Source: Spirosomataceae bacterium
GTDB taxonomy: Bacteria; Bacteroidota; Bacteroidia; Cytophagales; Spirosomataceae
Assembly: GCA_030731175.1 (NCBI GenBank)
Contig: JANQUM010000222.1
Span: 1 to 5,515, forward strand
Direction of reading: 5' to 3'
Length of the DNA stretch: 5,515 bases
This document shows, in pieces, positions 1 through 5,515 of this stretch. The notes beneath the pieces are model-generated. The model was given only the letters and a program-made list of their open reading frames with translations. It searched no databases and had not been told where the DNA came from. Position 1 is the first letter of the stretch. Each line of letters starts with the position of its first letter. The translations under genes were made by a program, and so were the position numbers.

Positions 1-179
1 GAATTTATACCGAGCCAATGGATAAAATCGCGATCAAAGATGCCATGGAAATGTTGCTAACAGATCGGGTGTATGCCAAAGAATTGTCGCAAAAATCTAT
101 AGCTCAGGCAGCTAATTTTTCGTGGCGAAATTCGGTCAATAAATATGTAAAGATATTTCAAGAACTGGTGGCGGAATAA
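1..179 (+). CDS. Glycosyltransferase (GT4-like), C-terminal end only
   Basis: The window opens inside this gene. The reading frame whose codons begin at base 3 runs 58 codons to a TAA at 177-179. The peptide contains EPMDKIAIKDAMEMLLTD and then QAANFSWRNSVNKYVKIFQE. This matches the usual tail of retaining GT-B glycosyltransferases of the GT4 (glycosyl transferases group 1) type: a helix with a 'D...IA.AM..LL.D' pattern, a helix of the 'A..FSW...V..Y...Y/F' kind, and then the stop. Such enzymes move a sugar from an activated nucleotide sugar to a glycan or lipid acceptor at the cytoplasmic face of the membrane. The donor-binding E-x7-E region and the N-terminal domain lie outside the window, so substrate and pathway cannot be given. 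recA starts 59 bases downstream on the same strand, with no strong hairpin between them. The family call rests on the tail alone and is moderately secure. Confidence 0.68.
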   Translation, partial: IYTEPMDKIAIKDAMEMLLTDRVYAKELSQKSIAQAANFSWRNSVNKYVKIFQELVAE

Positions 180-190
180 TCTTTTTTTCG

Positions 191-198
191 TATCTTTA
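191..198 (+). promoter_or_regulatory. Candidate -7 box of a recA promoter
   Basis: TATCTTTA matches five of the six fixed positions of the Bacteroidetes -7 consensus TAnnTTTG, and it sits 40 bases before the recA ATG. No convincing TTTG/TTG -33 element lies about 19 bases upstream, so this is only a candidate. The bases just before the recA start (about 211-238) are A/T-rich with no Shine-Dalgarno motif, as is normal in this phylum. I saw no clear palindromic SOS operator in the 59-base gap. Confidence 0.28.
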
Positions 199-238
199 TA
201 TGTTAAACATCATCAAAAAATAACTCCTATTTGTTCTT

Positions 239-1291
239 ATGGCAGATAATAAAGAAAAGCTAAAAATTTTAGAAACAACCATTGCAAAACTTGATAAAGC
301 CTACGGAAAAGGCACTGTGATGCGTTTGAGCGATCAAAGCGTCATGGATGTTCCCGTAATTTCTACGGGTTCACTCGGTGTTGACCTCGCCCTAGGCGTT
401 GGCGGTTTTCCGAAAGGTCGCGTTATTGAAATTTACGGACCAGAATCTTCTGGTAAAACTACGCTTGCAATGCACGCCATTGCCGAATGTCAAAAAGCGG
501 GTGGAATAGCCGCTATTGTTGACGCAGAACACGCTTTTGACCGTCTTTACGCCGAGAAGTTAGGCATTGACACCAAAAGCCTCTTGATTTCACAACCTGA
601 TTACGGTGAGCAAGCGTTAGAAATTGCCGAGCATTTAATTAGCTCTGGTGCAGTGGATATTCTAGTAATTGACTCTGTAGCCGCTCTTGTACCAAAAGCT
701 GAATTAGAAGGCGATATGGGAGACAGCAAAATGGGTCTTCAGGCTCGTTTGATGTCTCAAGCGTTGCGTAAACTTACTGGTACAATCAATAAAACGGGTT
801 GCTGCTGTATTTTCATCAACCAATTGCGTGATAAAATCGGTGTGATGTTTGGTAGCCCAGAAACCACCACGGGCGGTAATGCGTTGAAATTCTACGCTTC
901 GGTCAGGATTGATATCCGCCGCAGTACGCAAATTAAGGATAGTAACTCCGAAGTTATTGGAAACCGAACTCGGGTGAAAGTCGTGAAAAATAAAGTTGCT
1001 CCGCCGTTTAAAGTGGTTGAGTTTGACATCATGTACGGCGAAGGCATTTCTAAGGCCGGAGAAGTGCTTGACCTCGCCGTTGACCTTGATATTGTAAAGA
1101 AATCAGGCTCGTGGTTCTCATACGGAACGGAGCGTTTGGGTCAGGGTCGTGATTCGGTAAAAAACCTTATCAAAGACACGCCTGAATTGATGGCAGAAAT
1201 TGAAAAGAAAGTTCGTGACCACGTTTCTGGAAACGCCGATGCCCTCATGGATGGTGCAATTGCGGGAATTGACGATTCTGAAGACGAATAA
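239..1291 (+). CDS. recA: RecA recombinase, complete
   Basis: RecA is the 350-residue ATP-dependent strand-exchange protein of homologous recombination. It coats single-stranded DNA, pairs it with a homologous duplex, and acts as co-protease in SOS-type responses. Every diagnostic element is visible. The N-terminal polymerisation helix carries KAYGKGTVMRL (20-30). The Walker A motif is GPESSGKT (67-74), the catalytic glutamate is E97 in VDAEHAF, and Walker B is ILVIDS (141-146). Loop L1 is ELEGDMGDS (155-163). The stretch from INQLRDKIGVMFG (193-205) through ETTTGGNALKFYASVR (208-223) covers the ATP sensor Q195, loop L2 and the inter-subunit residues K217 and R223. The interface lysines are in VKNKVAPPF (249-257). 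The C-terminal domain ends in an acidic tail, DDSEDE. Length is normal and no intein is present. The first ATG gives the canonical N-terminus. The gene appears monocistronic, with a strong terminator just after the TAA. Confidence 0.98.
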   Translation: MADNKEKLKILETTIAKLDKAYGKGTVMRLSDQSVMDVPVISTGSLGVDLALGVGGFPKGRVIEIYGPESSGKTTLAMHAIAECQKAGGIAAIVDAEHAFDRLYAEKLGIDTKSLLISQPDYGEQALEIAEHLISSGAVDILVIDSVAALVPKAELEGDMGDSKMGLQARLMSQALRKLTGTINKTGCCCIFINQLRDKIGVMFGSPETTTGGNALKFYASVRIDIRRSTQIKDSNSEVIGNRTRVKVVKNKVAPPFKVVEFDIMYGEGISKAGEVLDLAVDLDIVKKSGSWFSYGTERLGQGRDSVKNLIKDTPELMAEIEKKVRDHVSGNADALMDGAIAGIDDSEDE

Positions 1292-1314
1292 AAAATCGAT
1301 TTGACAAAAACATC

Positions 1315-1357
1315 AAAAATACCCGTTGCTTGAAAATTAGCAACGGGTATTTTTTTT
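1315..1357 (+). terminator. Intrinsic terminator after recA
   Basis: A perfect 16-base inverted repeat pairs 1315-1330 (AAAAATACCCGTTGCT) with 1339-1354 around an 8-base loop (TGAAAATT). A run of eight T follows at 1350-1357. It lies 24 bases after the recA stop and before the riboswitch leader, so it insulates the recA transcript from the B12-controlled unit. The A-run on the 5' arm would let it work on the other strand too, but no minus-strand gene ends here. Confidence 0.93.
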
Positions 1358-1373
1358 ATTCAAACAAAACATA

Positions 1374-1381
1374 CACCTTTG
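1374..1381 (+). promoter_or_regulatory. Candidate -7 box for the riboswitch transcript
   Basis: CACCTTTG matches five of six fixed positions of the Bacteroidetes -7 box TAnnTTTG. A start about 5-7 bases downstream would begin the RNA at about 1386-1388, just where the riboswitch fold begins. The -33 region falls in the T-rich tail of the recA terminator and has no clear TTTG. The positional fit is the main support. Confidence 0.33.
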
Positions 1382-1387
1382 CAACAG

Positions 1388-1553
1388 TTTTAGGTGTTTT
1401 ACTGGATTTCGTCCGGTTTAACTTAATAGGGAATTTCGTGAAAATCGGAAACTGTCCCCGCAACTGTGAGGTTCTAAAAAAGTCATTTTACCCCAACGCC
1501 ACTGTTTAATTACGGGAAGGCAAAAATGATGAACCAAGTCAGGAGACCTGCCT
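1388..1553 (+). promoter_or_regulatory. Cobalamin (B12) riboswitch
   Basis: This leader carries the conserved blocks of the cobalamin riboswitch (Rfam Cobalamin type) in the right order. They are ATAGGGAATTTCGTGAAAAT (1426-1445), CGGAAACTGTCCCCGCAACT (1446-1465), GTCA (1482-1485), CGCCACTGT (1497-1505), GGGAAGGC (1514-1521), and the B12 box AAGTCAGGAGACCTGCCT (1536-1553). AGGT at 1392-1395 can pair with ACCT at 1546-1549 to close the fold, and ACTGGA/TCCGGT (1401-1406/1412-1417) forms a local hairpin. The RNA binds adenosyl- or another cobalamin and normally lowers expression of uptake or biosynthesis genes when B12 is plentiful. The 83 bases from 1554 to the receptor start hold only weak hairpins, for example TTTGTT 1567-1572 with AACAAA 1589-1594. 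There is no GC-rich stem before the T-run at 1617-1622, so I cannot tell transcriptional from translational control. Confidence 0.96.
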
Positions 1554-1636
1554 CAAATCATTCTTATTTGTTCTCTACGAAGGATGGAAACAAACGAGCG
1601 ATCGCCAATTTCAATATTTTTTCTATTAAAATCTCT

Positions 1637-3480
1637 ATGCGAATTTTATTCGTCTGCACTCTCCTATTATTTTTAGGTTCTCAAAACACGTACGCCCAAA
1701 CCGAACTCAACGAAGTTGAAGTCACTGCAAAATTTTCGGGCAGAAAGTCCATTTCAACAGTTAATTCGGCGGGAAGCTCTATTTCAGGTTCGGTTATTCA
1801 GTCAAACCTTCACCTTTCGCTTCCGCAATTATTAAGTCAGCAAACGGGCGTTGTAATTAATGGGGCAACGCAAACCAACGGCAGCGTACAAACGGTTTAT
1901 TTTCGGGGGGCGGCTCGTGGGCTTGTGTTGATTTTGATAAACGGAATCCCGGTCTCAGATGGCTCAGATATTGACCAAGTATTTGACCTGAATAGCATTT
2001 CGCTCGATCAAATAACACGCATTGAAATAATGCGGGGCGGTCAATCGGTCGTTTTTGGATCCGATGCCGTGGGCGGCGTTATCAATATAATCACCCGAAA
2101 TTCTCCTCAAAAGCCAATTTCGGTTGCTTTAAATACCTCCTACGGAAGTTTCAATACTATTCGATAAATCCTTTTGAAAAAGACGGTTTTGACCGAAACG
2201 CAGTGAACCTTGATTTAAGAAAAACTATCGGGAAAAACATTTCAATAAACAGTAATTTTCGGTACGCCGATTACCGAGCAGATTTTGACGCCGCCGCTTT
2301 CACAGATGATCGAGATAATACGGCATTATCTAAAAATTCCCAATTCGGAATTGGCGGAGATTACACGTTCGATAAAGGTTTATTGAACTTCTCTTACAAT
2401 CGCATAAACACAGAACGAGTTTACGAAGACGACTCGACGGACGTTCCCGCAAATGCCTTCAGTAAATATAGTTACTCCACGTTTAGCTCGGCGTCCGATT
2501 TCGTTGAACTCTACGGAAATTTTAACCTTTCAAAGAGCATTAATTTACTGATTGGCGTTGACTATCAGCGAATTAACAGCGACCAAACCTTTCGTTCGGT
2601 TAGTGATTTTGGGGAATTTATTTCACCTGAACTAACAAACGATCTCGCAAATTTAACAAACACCAGTGGTTATTTCACCGCAATTTACGTGCATAAATTA
2701 ATTGGTGTTGAGCTTGGCGGTAGAATAAATGAGAACTCAAATTATGGCGTAAACTACTCGTATTCTGTCAATCCGTATTTCAAAACGGCAGGTTTTAAGG
2801 TTTACGGGGTAATGGCAAAAGCATACAAAAATCCATCGCTTTATCAGGTTTTTTCTGAGTATGGAAATCGAGATTTGAAGCCGCAGGAAGCTTTTACTTT
2901 TGACGTGGGAATTGAATACGAAAACAAAAATGCCGTAAAAGTTGCGGCGGTTATTTTCAACCGAAGAACAGAAAATTTATTCTTTTTCAATTCAACGAGC
3001 GTAGCCCCCTTTGGCGAGTACATCAATTTGGATGCCCAATCGGAAAACGGAGTCGAACTCGAAGTAAATAAAAAGTGGTCAAAAATTCAGTTATACGGAA
3101 ACGTTACAAGAATCCTTTCTGCAAAAACGATTGTTGACGCCTCAGCTACGGAAAGTCCGAACTTATCATTTTTACGTCGCCCAAGAGCGGTTATCAACGC
3201 GGGTTTAACGGTCAATCCTGTAAGTAAACTGACGCTTAACGGTAATATTCAGTACCAATCAAAGCGGACTGACCGTTTTTACAATTCTGCAATTTTTGCA
3301 TCTGAAACGGTAGATTTAAACGCGTTTAAGCTGGTAAATCTTACGTCGTCATACGAAATAATTAATAATCTAAAAGTTGGTCTGACGGTTAACAATTTAC
3401 TAAATCAGCAGTATTTTGAAGTATATGGTTACAATTCGCAACCGAGAAATTTTGCAATAAATGCCTCGTTTAGACTATAA
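1637..3480 (+). pseudogene. btuB: BtuB-like TonB-dependent cobalamin receptor, frameshifted
   Basis: This gene encodes an outer-membrane beta-barrel receptor that would import corrinoids using TonB/ExbBD energy. The B12 riboswitch upstream supports the substrate. The chosen ATG at 1637 lies outside the riboswitch and gives a clean signal peptide (RILFVCTLLLFLGSQNTYA, cut before Q21). A TonB-box-like ELNEVEV follows at 23-29, then the plug domain to about residue 165 with VYFRGA, VLILINGIPVSDG and VVFGSDAVGGVINIITR. This frame stops after 176 residues (SFNTIR, TAA at 2165-2167). The barrel continues in another frame from about 2164 (INPFEKDGFDRN) for 438 residues. It ends in the family-typical NNLLNQQYFEVYGYNSQPRN and a final strand INASFRL, with TAA at 3478-3480. 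The open span is 1844 bases, so 3k+1 bases are missing. About 35-45 residues expected between the first strand and the 'KDGF' motif are also absent. The ATG at 1526 and the GTG at 2203 are not credible starts. Sequencing or assembly error is an alternative to true decay. Confidence 0.85.
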
Positions 3481-3518
3481 AAAGCTAATTTTGCACCGTT
3501 TAAATAAAATTGAGAAAA

Positions 3519-4097
3519 ATGAATTACAAAAAGATAGGAATTATTTCGCTGCTTATACTCTCAGTTGTAGCGTTCAGAGTATTTTTAGCCGGAGATGGCA
3601 ACTCATATAGAGCTTACACGCCAGTTGGGGCAATTTGCTTGTTTGCAGGGGCTTATTTAGGGCGTAAATGGTGGGCGTATGTCATGCCTTTAGTGATGCT
3701 CTTTGTATCAGATTTGATAATCAATGGTTACATCTACGAAGGCAAATTCGGAATTATTTATGACGGTTGGTACACTACCTACGCCGTTATGGCAGGCATT
3801 ATCTTGATTGGTGCAATACTAATAAAGAACGTGAACGTAAAGAATATTTTAGTTTCTTCGGTAGCTTCAACACTGCTTTTCTGGCTTGTCCTCGACTTTA
3901 TAGTTTGGGCAGGCGGCGGTTTAAACATCGTAACTGGATTACCACTTTCCCGTGATTTCGCGGGACTGATTCAGTGCTATGCTCAGGGTTTGCCATTTGC
4001 GAAGAATTTCTTCGTCGGTACAGCCGTTTACAGCACCTTCCTCTTCGGAGTGTACGAGTTTAGTAAACAAAAAGTTAGCGGTTTGCAGACAGCTTGA
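3519..4097 (+). CDS. DUF6580-type integral membrane protein, possible corrinoid S-component
   Basis: This is a 192-residue, very hydrophobic protein with about five to six membrane segments, at roughly 6-24, 35-48, 52-70, 87-103, 109-130 and 163-181. The pattern YTPVGAICLFAGAYLGRKWW (33-52), then VMLFVSDLIING (59-70), then FAGLIQCYAQGLPFAKNFFVG (147-167) matches what I recall of the DUF6580 'putative transport protein' family of Bacteroidetes. Its size and topology resemble ECF-transporter S-components. The start is the ATG at 3519 after an A-rich leader; a TTG nine bases earlier would add only three residues. It begins 38 bases after the receptor stop on the same strand, with no terminator between, so it probably lies on the B12-riboswitch transcript. 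From this context I infer a role in moving cobalamin or a precursor across the inner membrane. No ATPase or T-component gene is present here, and biochemical function is unproven. Confidence 0.85.
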   Translation: MNYKKIGIISLLILSVVAFRVFLAGDGNSYRAYTPVGAICLFAGAYLGRKWWAYVMPLVMLFVSDLIINGYIYEGKFGIIYDGWYTTYAVMAGIILIGAILIKNVNVKNILVSSVASTLLFWLVLDFIVWAGGGLNIVTGLPLSRDFAGLIQCYAQGLPFAKNFFVGTAVYSTFLFGVYEFSKQKVSGLQTA

Positions 4098-4113
4098 TTT
4101 TACCTAAAAACAT

Positions 4114-4148
4114 AAAAGCGGTTCCGTACGTACGGAATCGCTTTTTTT
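4114..4148 (+). terminator. Intrinsic terminator between convergent genes
   Basis: GCGGTTCCGTAC (4118-4129) pairs with GTACGGAATCGC (4130-4141) through one G-T wobble. AAAA/TTTT (4114-4117/4142-4145) extends the stem and a seven-T run ends at 4148. The loop is formed by opening the central GTAC. It lies 17 bases after the membrane-protein stop and 12 bases from the stop of the convergent minus-strand gene. The T-run is longer on the plus side; on the minus strand only four T follow, so it is probably stronger for the plus operon but may serve both. Confidence 0.9.
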
Positions 4149-4159
4149 ATGAGCAAACG

Positions 4160-4945
4160 TTATAAACTAGCACTTAAGCCACCATCAACTGGTATATTTA
4201 TGCCATTAATAGAAGCAGCAATGGGTAAGCACAAAAATGCTACTGCCGCAGCAACCTCTTCGGGAGTGGCAAATTTACCGGTCGGAACGTTAGCGAGTAG
4301 CTTTTCTTCCACTTCATCAGGTGTTAACCCCTGACTTTCTGCTTGCAACTTTATCACTTCGTCTAGCCTACCCGTCTTTGTGTAACCTGGTAAAACGTTA
4401 TTCACTGTAATTCCGTCTTTTGCAATCTCCTTCGACAACGATTTTGCCCAACTCGCCACTGCCCATCGGATGGTGTTGGAAACTCCCAAACCTACGATAG
4501 GCTGCTTTACCGAAACGGAAATGACATTTACAATCCTGCCAAAACCTGCGGCCTTCATTCCCGATAAAAAAGATTGCGTAAGTACCTGATTGACCGATAA
4601 ATGTTGCCTGAATACTGCCTCAAACTTCTCGGTAGATTCGCCTATAATTTCGCCACCTGCCGGGCCACCCGTATTATTTATTAATAAGTGAATGGGGCGG
4701 CTTGCGGCAATTTTCTCCGCTGCTGCTTTCACTGCGGATAAATCGTTATAATCTACGCAAACAAAATAGTGGGGTTGGAAATTCGGCGAAGGCAACTCAT
4801 TAACTCGTTTTTCCAATAGCTTTTCATCTCTGGAAACTAAAGTCACTGACGCACCTAAAGAAGCTAATTGCAGGGCGGTTGCCCAGCCAATTCCTTTTGA
4901 ACTTCCACCCACAAAAGCGTTATATCCCGTTAAGTCTAAATTCAT
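4160..4945 (-). CDS. Short-chain dehydrogenase/reductase-family protein with altered catalytic motif
   Basis: This is a 261-residue cytoplasmic Rossmann-fold protein of the classical SDR superfamily. It shows the cofactor-binding glycine motif GGSSKGIG (13-20), SRDEK at the end of strand 2 (38-42; the arginine suggests NADPH), and VDYND (64-68). NNTGG (90-94) stands in for NNAG. The catalytic-serine strand is RIVNVISVSVKQP (137-149), with S143 in the usual place. The tail is NNVLPGYTKTGR (182-193) and then SINGINIPVDGG (245-256). Counting back from the conserved KSL, the usual YxxxK site is occupied by SNTIR, so Tyr becomes S156 and Lys becomes R160. Similar SNxxR proteins are, to my recollection, common in Bacteroidetes, where they are annotated as '3-oxoacyl-ACP reductase' or plain SDR. 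The substrate is unknown. The start is the ATG at 4945, preceded by A-rich AATAAAATAAAA; an upstream TTG at 4972 is less likely. I saw no clear promoter in the short gap before it. Confidence 0.92.
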   Translation of the reverse strand: MNLDLTGYNAFVGGSSKGIGWATALQLASLGASVTLVSRDEKLLEKRVNELPSPNFQPHYFVCVDYNDLSAVKAAAEKIAASRPIHLLINNTGGPAGGEIIGESTEKFEAVFRQHLSVNQVLTQSFLSGMKAAGFGRIVNVISVSVKQPIVGLGVSNTIRWAVASWAKSLSKEIAKDGITVNNVLPGYTKTGRLDEVIKLQAESQGLTPDEVEEKLLANVPTGKFATPEEVAAAVAFLCLPIAASINGINIPVDGGLSASL

Positions 4946-4990
4946 TTTTATTTTATTAAAGTAATTCTCCAATTTCGGAACTACAGCCGT

Positions 4991-5030
4991 AAAAACAAAA
5001 AGTCCCGCTTCAAATAGAAGCAGGACTTTT
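4991..5030 (-). terminator. Intrinsic terminator of the Oar-like receptor gene
   Basis: On the minus strand, AAAAGTCCTGCTTC (5030 down to 5017) pairs with GAAGCGGGACTTTT (5011 down to 4998) around a five-base loop, and TTTTTGTTTTT follows (5001-4991). The one non-Watson-Crick position (5006/5022) is a G-U wobble in minus-strand RNA but a C-A mismatch in plus-strand RNA. The structure therefore favours the minus strand, matching the gene that stops at 5068. The SDR-like gene begins about 45 bases further on and probably has its own promoter. Confidence 0.88.
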
Positions 5031-5067
5031 CAAAAGTTACACTAAATATTCTGCGTTGATATGAATA

Positions 5068-5515
5068 TTAGTTGAAGATGTAACGAACACCCAATTGTGC
5101 CTGCCATACAGAACCTGTTCCGATCGAAGGAACGAATGTATCGCGTAGCAATTGTGTTTCACCATCAATCTGCTGAGTTGCCATTCTAAACTGAGGTGTA
5201 CCGTTTGCAGAAGTACCAGCAGCTGATAATGGACGTCCGTTATTAACAACCTTTAATACTCCCCAGCTATCGTTTAGTAAATTGCCGATGTTTGTAATGT
5301 CAGCTCTAACCTGAAGTGTATGCTTCGTGCTACCAGACTTAAAGTTAATGTTCTGGATTACACTAAAGTCAACAGAATTGTACCATTTAGCAATTCCACC
5401 GTTACGTTCGCTGTATTCACCACGGATTTCGCTCAAATAAGGGTCTTGGCTAATAAAGGCATCAAAAGCAGTTGCTTGCTGCTCAGGCGAGAATGTTTTT
5501 CCACCAGAAGTTAAC
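5068..5515 (-). CDS. Oar-like TonB-dependent receptor, C-terminal part
   Basis: The frame is open from the right edge of the window to the TAA at 5068-5070, giving 148 residues of the C-terminus; the start lies beyond the window. Within it are FSPEQQATAFDAFISQDPYL, then RGEYSERNGGIAKWYNSVDF (the conserved 'R..ER.G...PW.N..D' strand), HTLQVRADITNIGNLLNDSWG, and the last strand VWQAQLGVRYIFN. This order is typical of the end of large (about 1000-residue) outer-membrane receptors of the Oar type, which carry an N-terminal carboxypeptidase-regulatory-like domain, a plug and a barrel, and are abundant in Cytophagales. The substrate is unknown; the family is often linked to protein or peptide handling or surface adhesion rather than vitamins. 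The protein ends in Phe-Asn rather than the terminal aromatic usual for barrel assembly. An internal TTG at 5436 is not a real start. A minus-strand terminator follows the stop. Confidence 0.87.
   Translation of the reverse strand, partial: LTSGGKTFSPEQQATAFDAFISQDPYLSEIRGEYSERNGGIAKWYNSVDFSVIQNINFKSGSTKHTLQVRADITNIGNLLNDSWGVLKVVNNGRPLSAAGTSANGTPQFRMATQQIDGETQLLRDTFVPSIGTGSVWQAQLGVRYIFN

Noticed and set aside
800..811. Three consecutive cysteines (188-190) in RecA just before the INQ motif
   Set aside because: Cys-rich variants at this buried strand are, to my recollection, common in Bacteroidetes RecA; not evidence of a new function.
704..931. Minus-strand open frame inside recA
   Set aside because: It lies wholly within the conserved recA core, opposite the L1/L2 region, and encodes no recognisable protein; it is a shadow of recA codon use.
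1584..1676. A 30-codon open frame (ATG at 1584) overlapping the receptor start, possible leader peptide
   Set aside because: The purine-rich AAGG abuts the ATG with no spacing, the peptide has no recognisable feature, and the overlap with the signal-peptide codons looks accidental.
2130..2170. Programmed ribosomal frameshift joining the two receptor halves
   Set aside because: There is no X-XXY-YYZ slippery heptamer or strong downstream structure, and about 40 expected residues are missing, which a frameshift would not explain.
2844..3026. Minus-strand open frame inside the receptor barrel
   Set aside because: It is antisense to well-conserved barrel coding sequence, with no family resemblance.
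3767..3955. Plus-strand open frame overlapping the DUF6580-type gene in another frame
   Set aside because: The overlapped frame is a clear membrane-protein family member; the alternative peptide is rich in Arg and aromatic residues with no motif.
4149..4334. Plus-strand open frame (61 codons) over the 3' end of the SDR-like gene
   Set aside because: It is antisense to the conserved SDR C-terminus and starts inside the terminator region; low-complexity Ser/Ala composition.
5320..5514. Plus-strand open frame near the right edge
   Set aside because: It is antisense to the conserved C-terminal strands of the Oar-like receptor and has no recognisable content.

Overview
The window looks like chromosomal DNA from a member of the Bacteroidota, most likely the order Cytophagales (a Runella/Emticicia/Spirosoma-type organism). 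The family assignment is inferred from protein flavour only. The support is a Bacteroidetes-type RecA, two TonB-dependent outer-membrane receptors (one BtuB-like, one Oar-like), a DUF6580-type membrane protein, A-rich leaders in place of strong Shine-Dalgarno sites, and TAnnTTTG-like promoter candidates.

Layout. Bases 1-179 (+) are the 3' end of a glycosyltransferase gene. Bases 239-1291 (+) are a complete recA, closed by a strong intrinsic terminator (1315-1357). A cobalamin (B12) riboswitch follows at about 1388-1553 (+) and leads into a BtuB-like TonB-dependent receptor (1637-3480, +). This receptor is broken: its frame shifts near 2160, and the family's first barrel hairpin appears to be missing there. 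A small intact DUF6580-type membrane protein (3519-4097, +) lies 38 bases downstream and probably shares the riboswitch transcript. A bidirectional hairpin (4114-4148) separates it from a convergent short-chain dehydrogenase/reductase-like gene (4160-4945, -). A minus-strand terminator (4991-5030) ends an Oar-like TonB-dependent receptor gene (5068 to beyond the window end, -).

The functional unit of interest is the B12-controlled pair: riboswitch, outer-membrane cobalamin receptor, and a small hydrophobic inner-membrane protein that resembles ECF S-components. The simplest reading is a corrinoid uptake operon. Here the outer-membrane step is probably inactivated (or the read/assembly is damaged), while the inner-membrane gene is intact. 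The other genes look unrelated to it and to each other. No CRISPR array, insertion sequence, tRNA or rRNA was seen.
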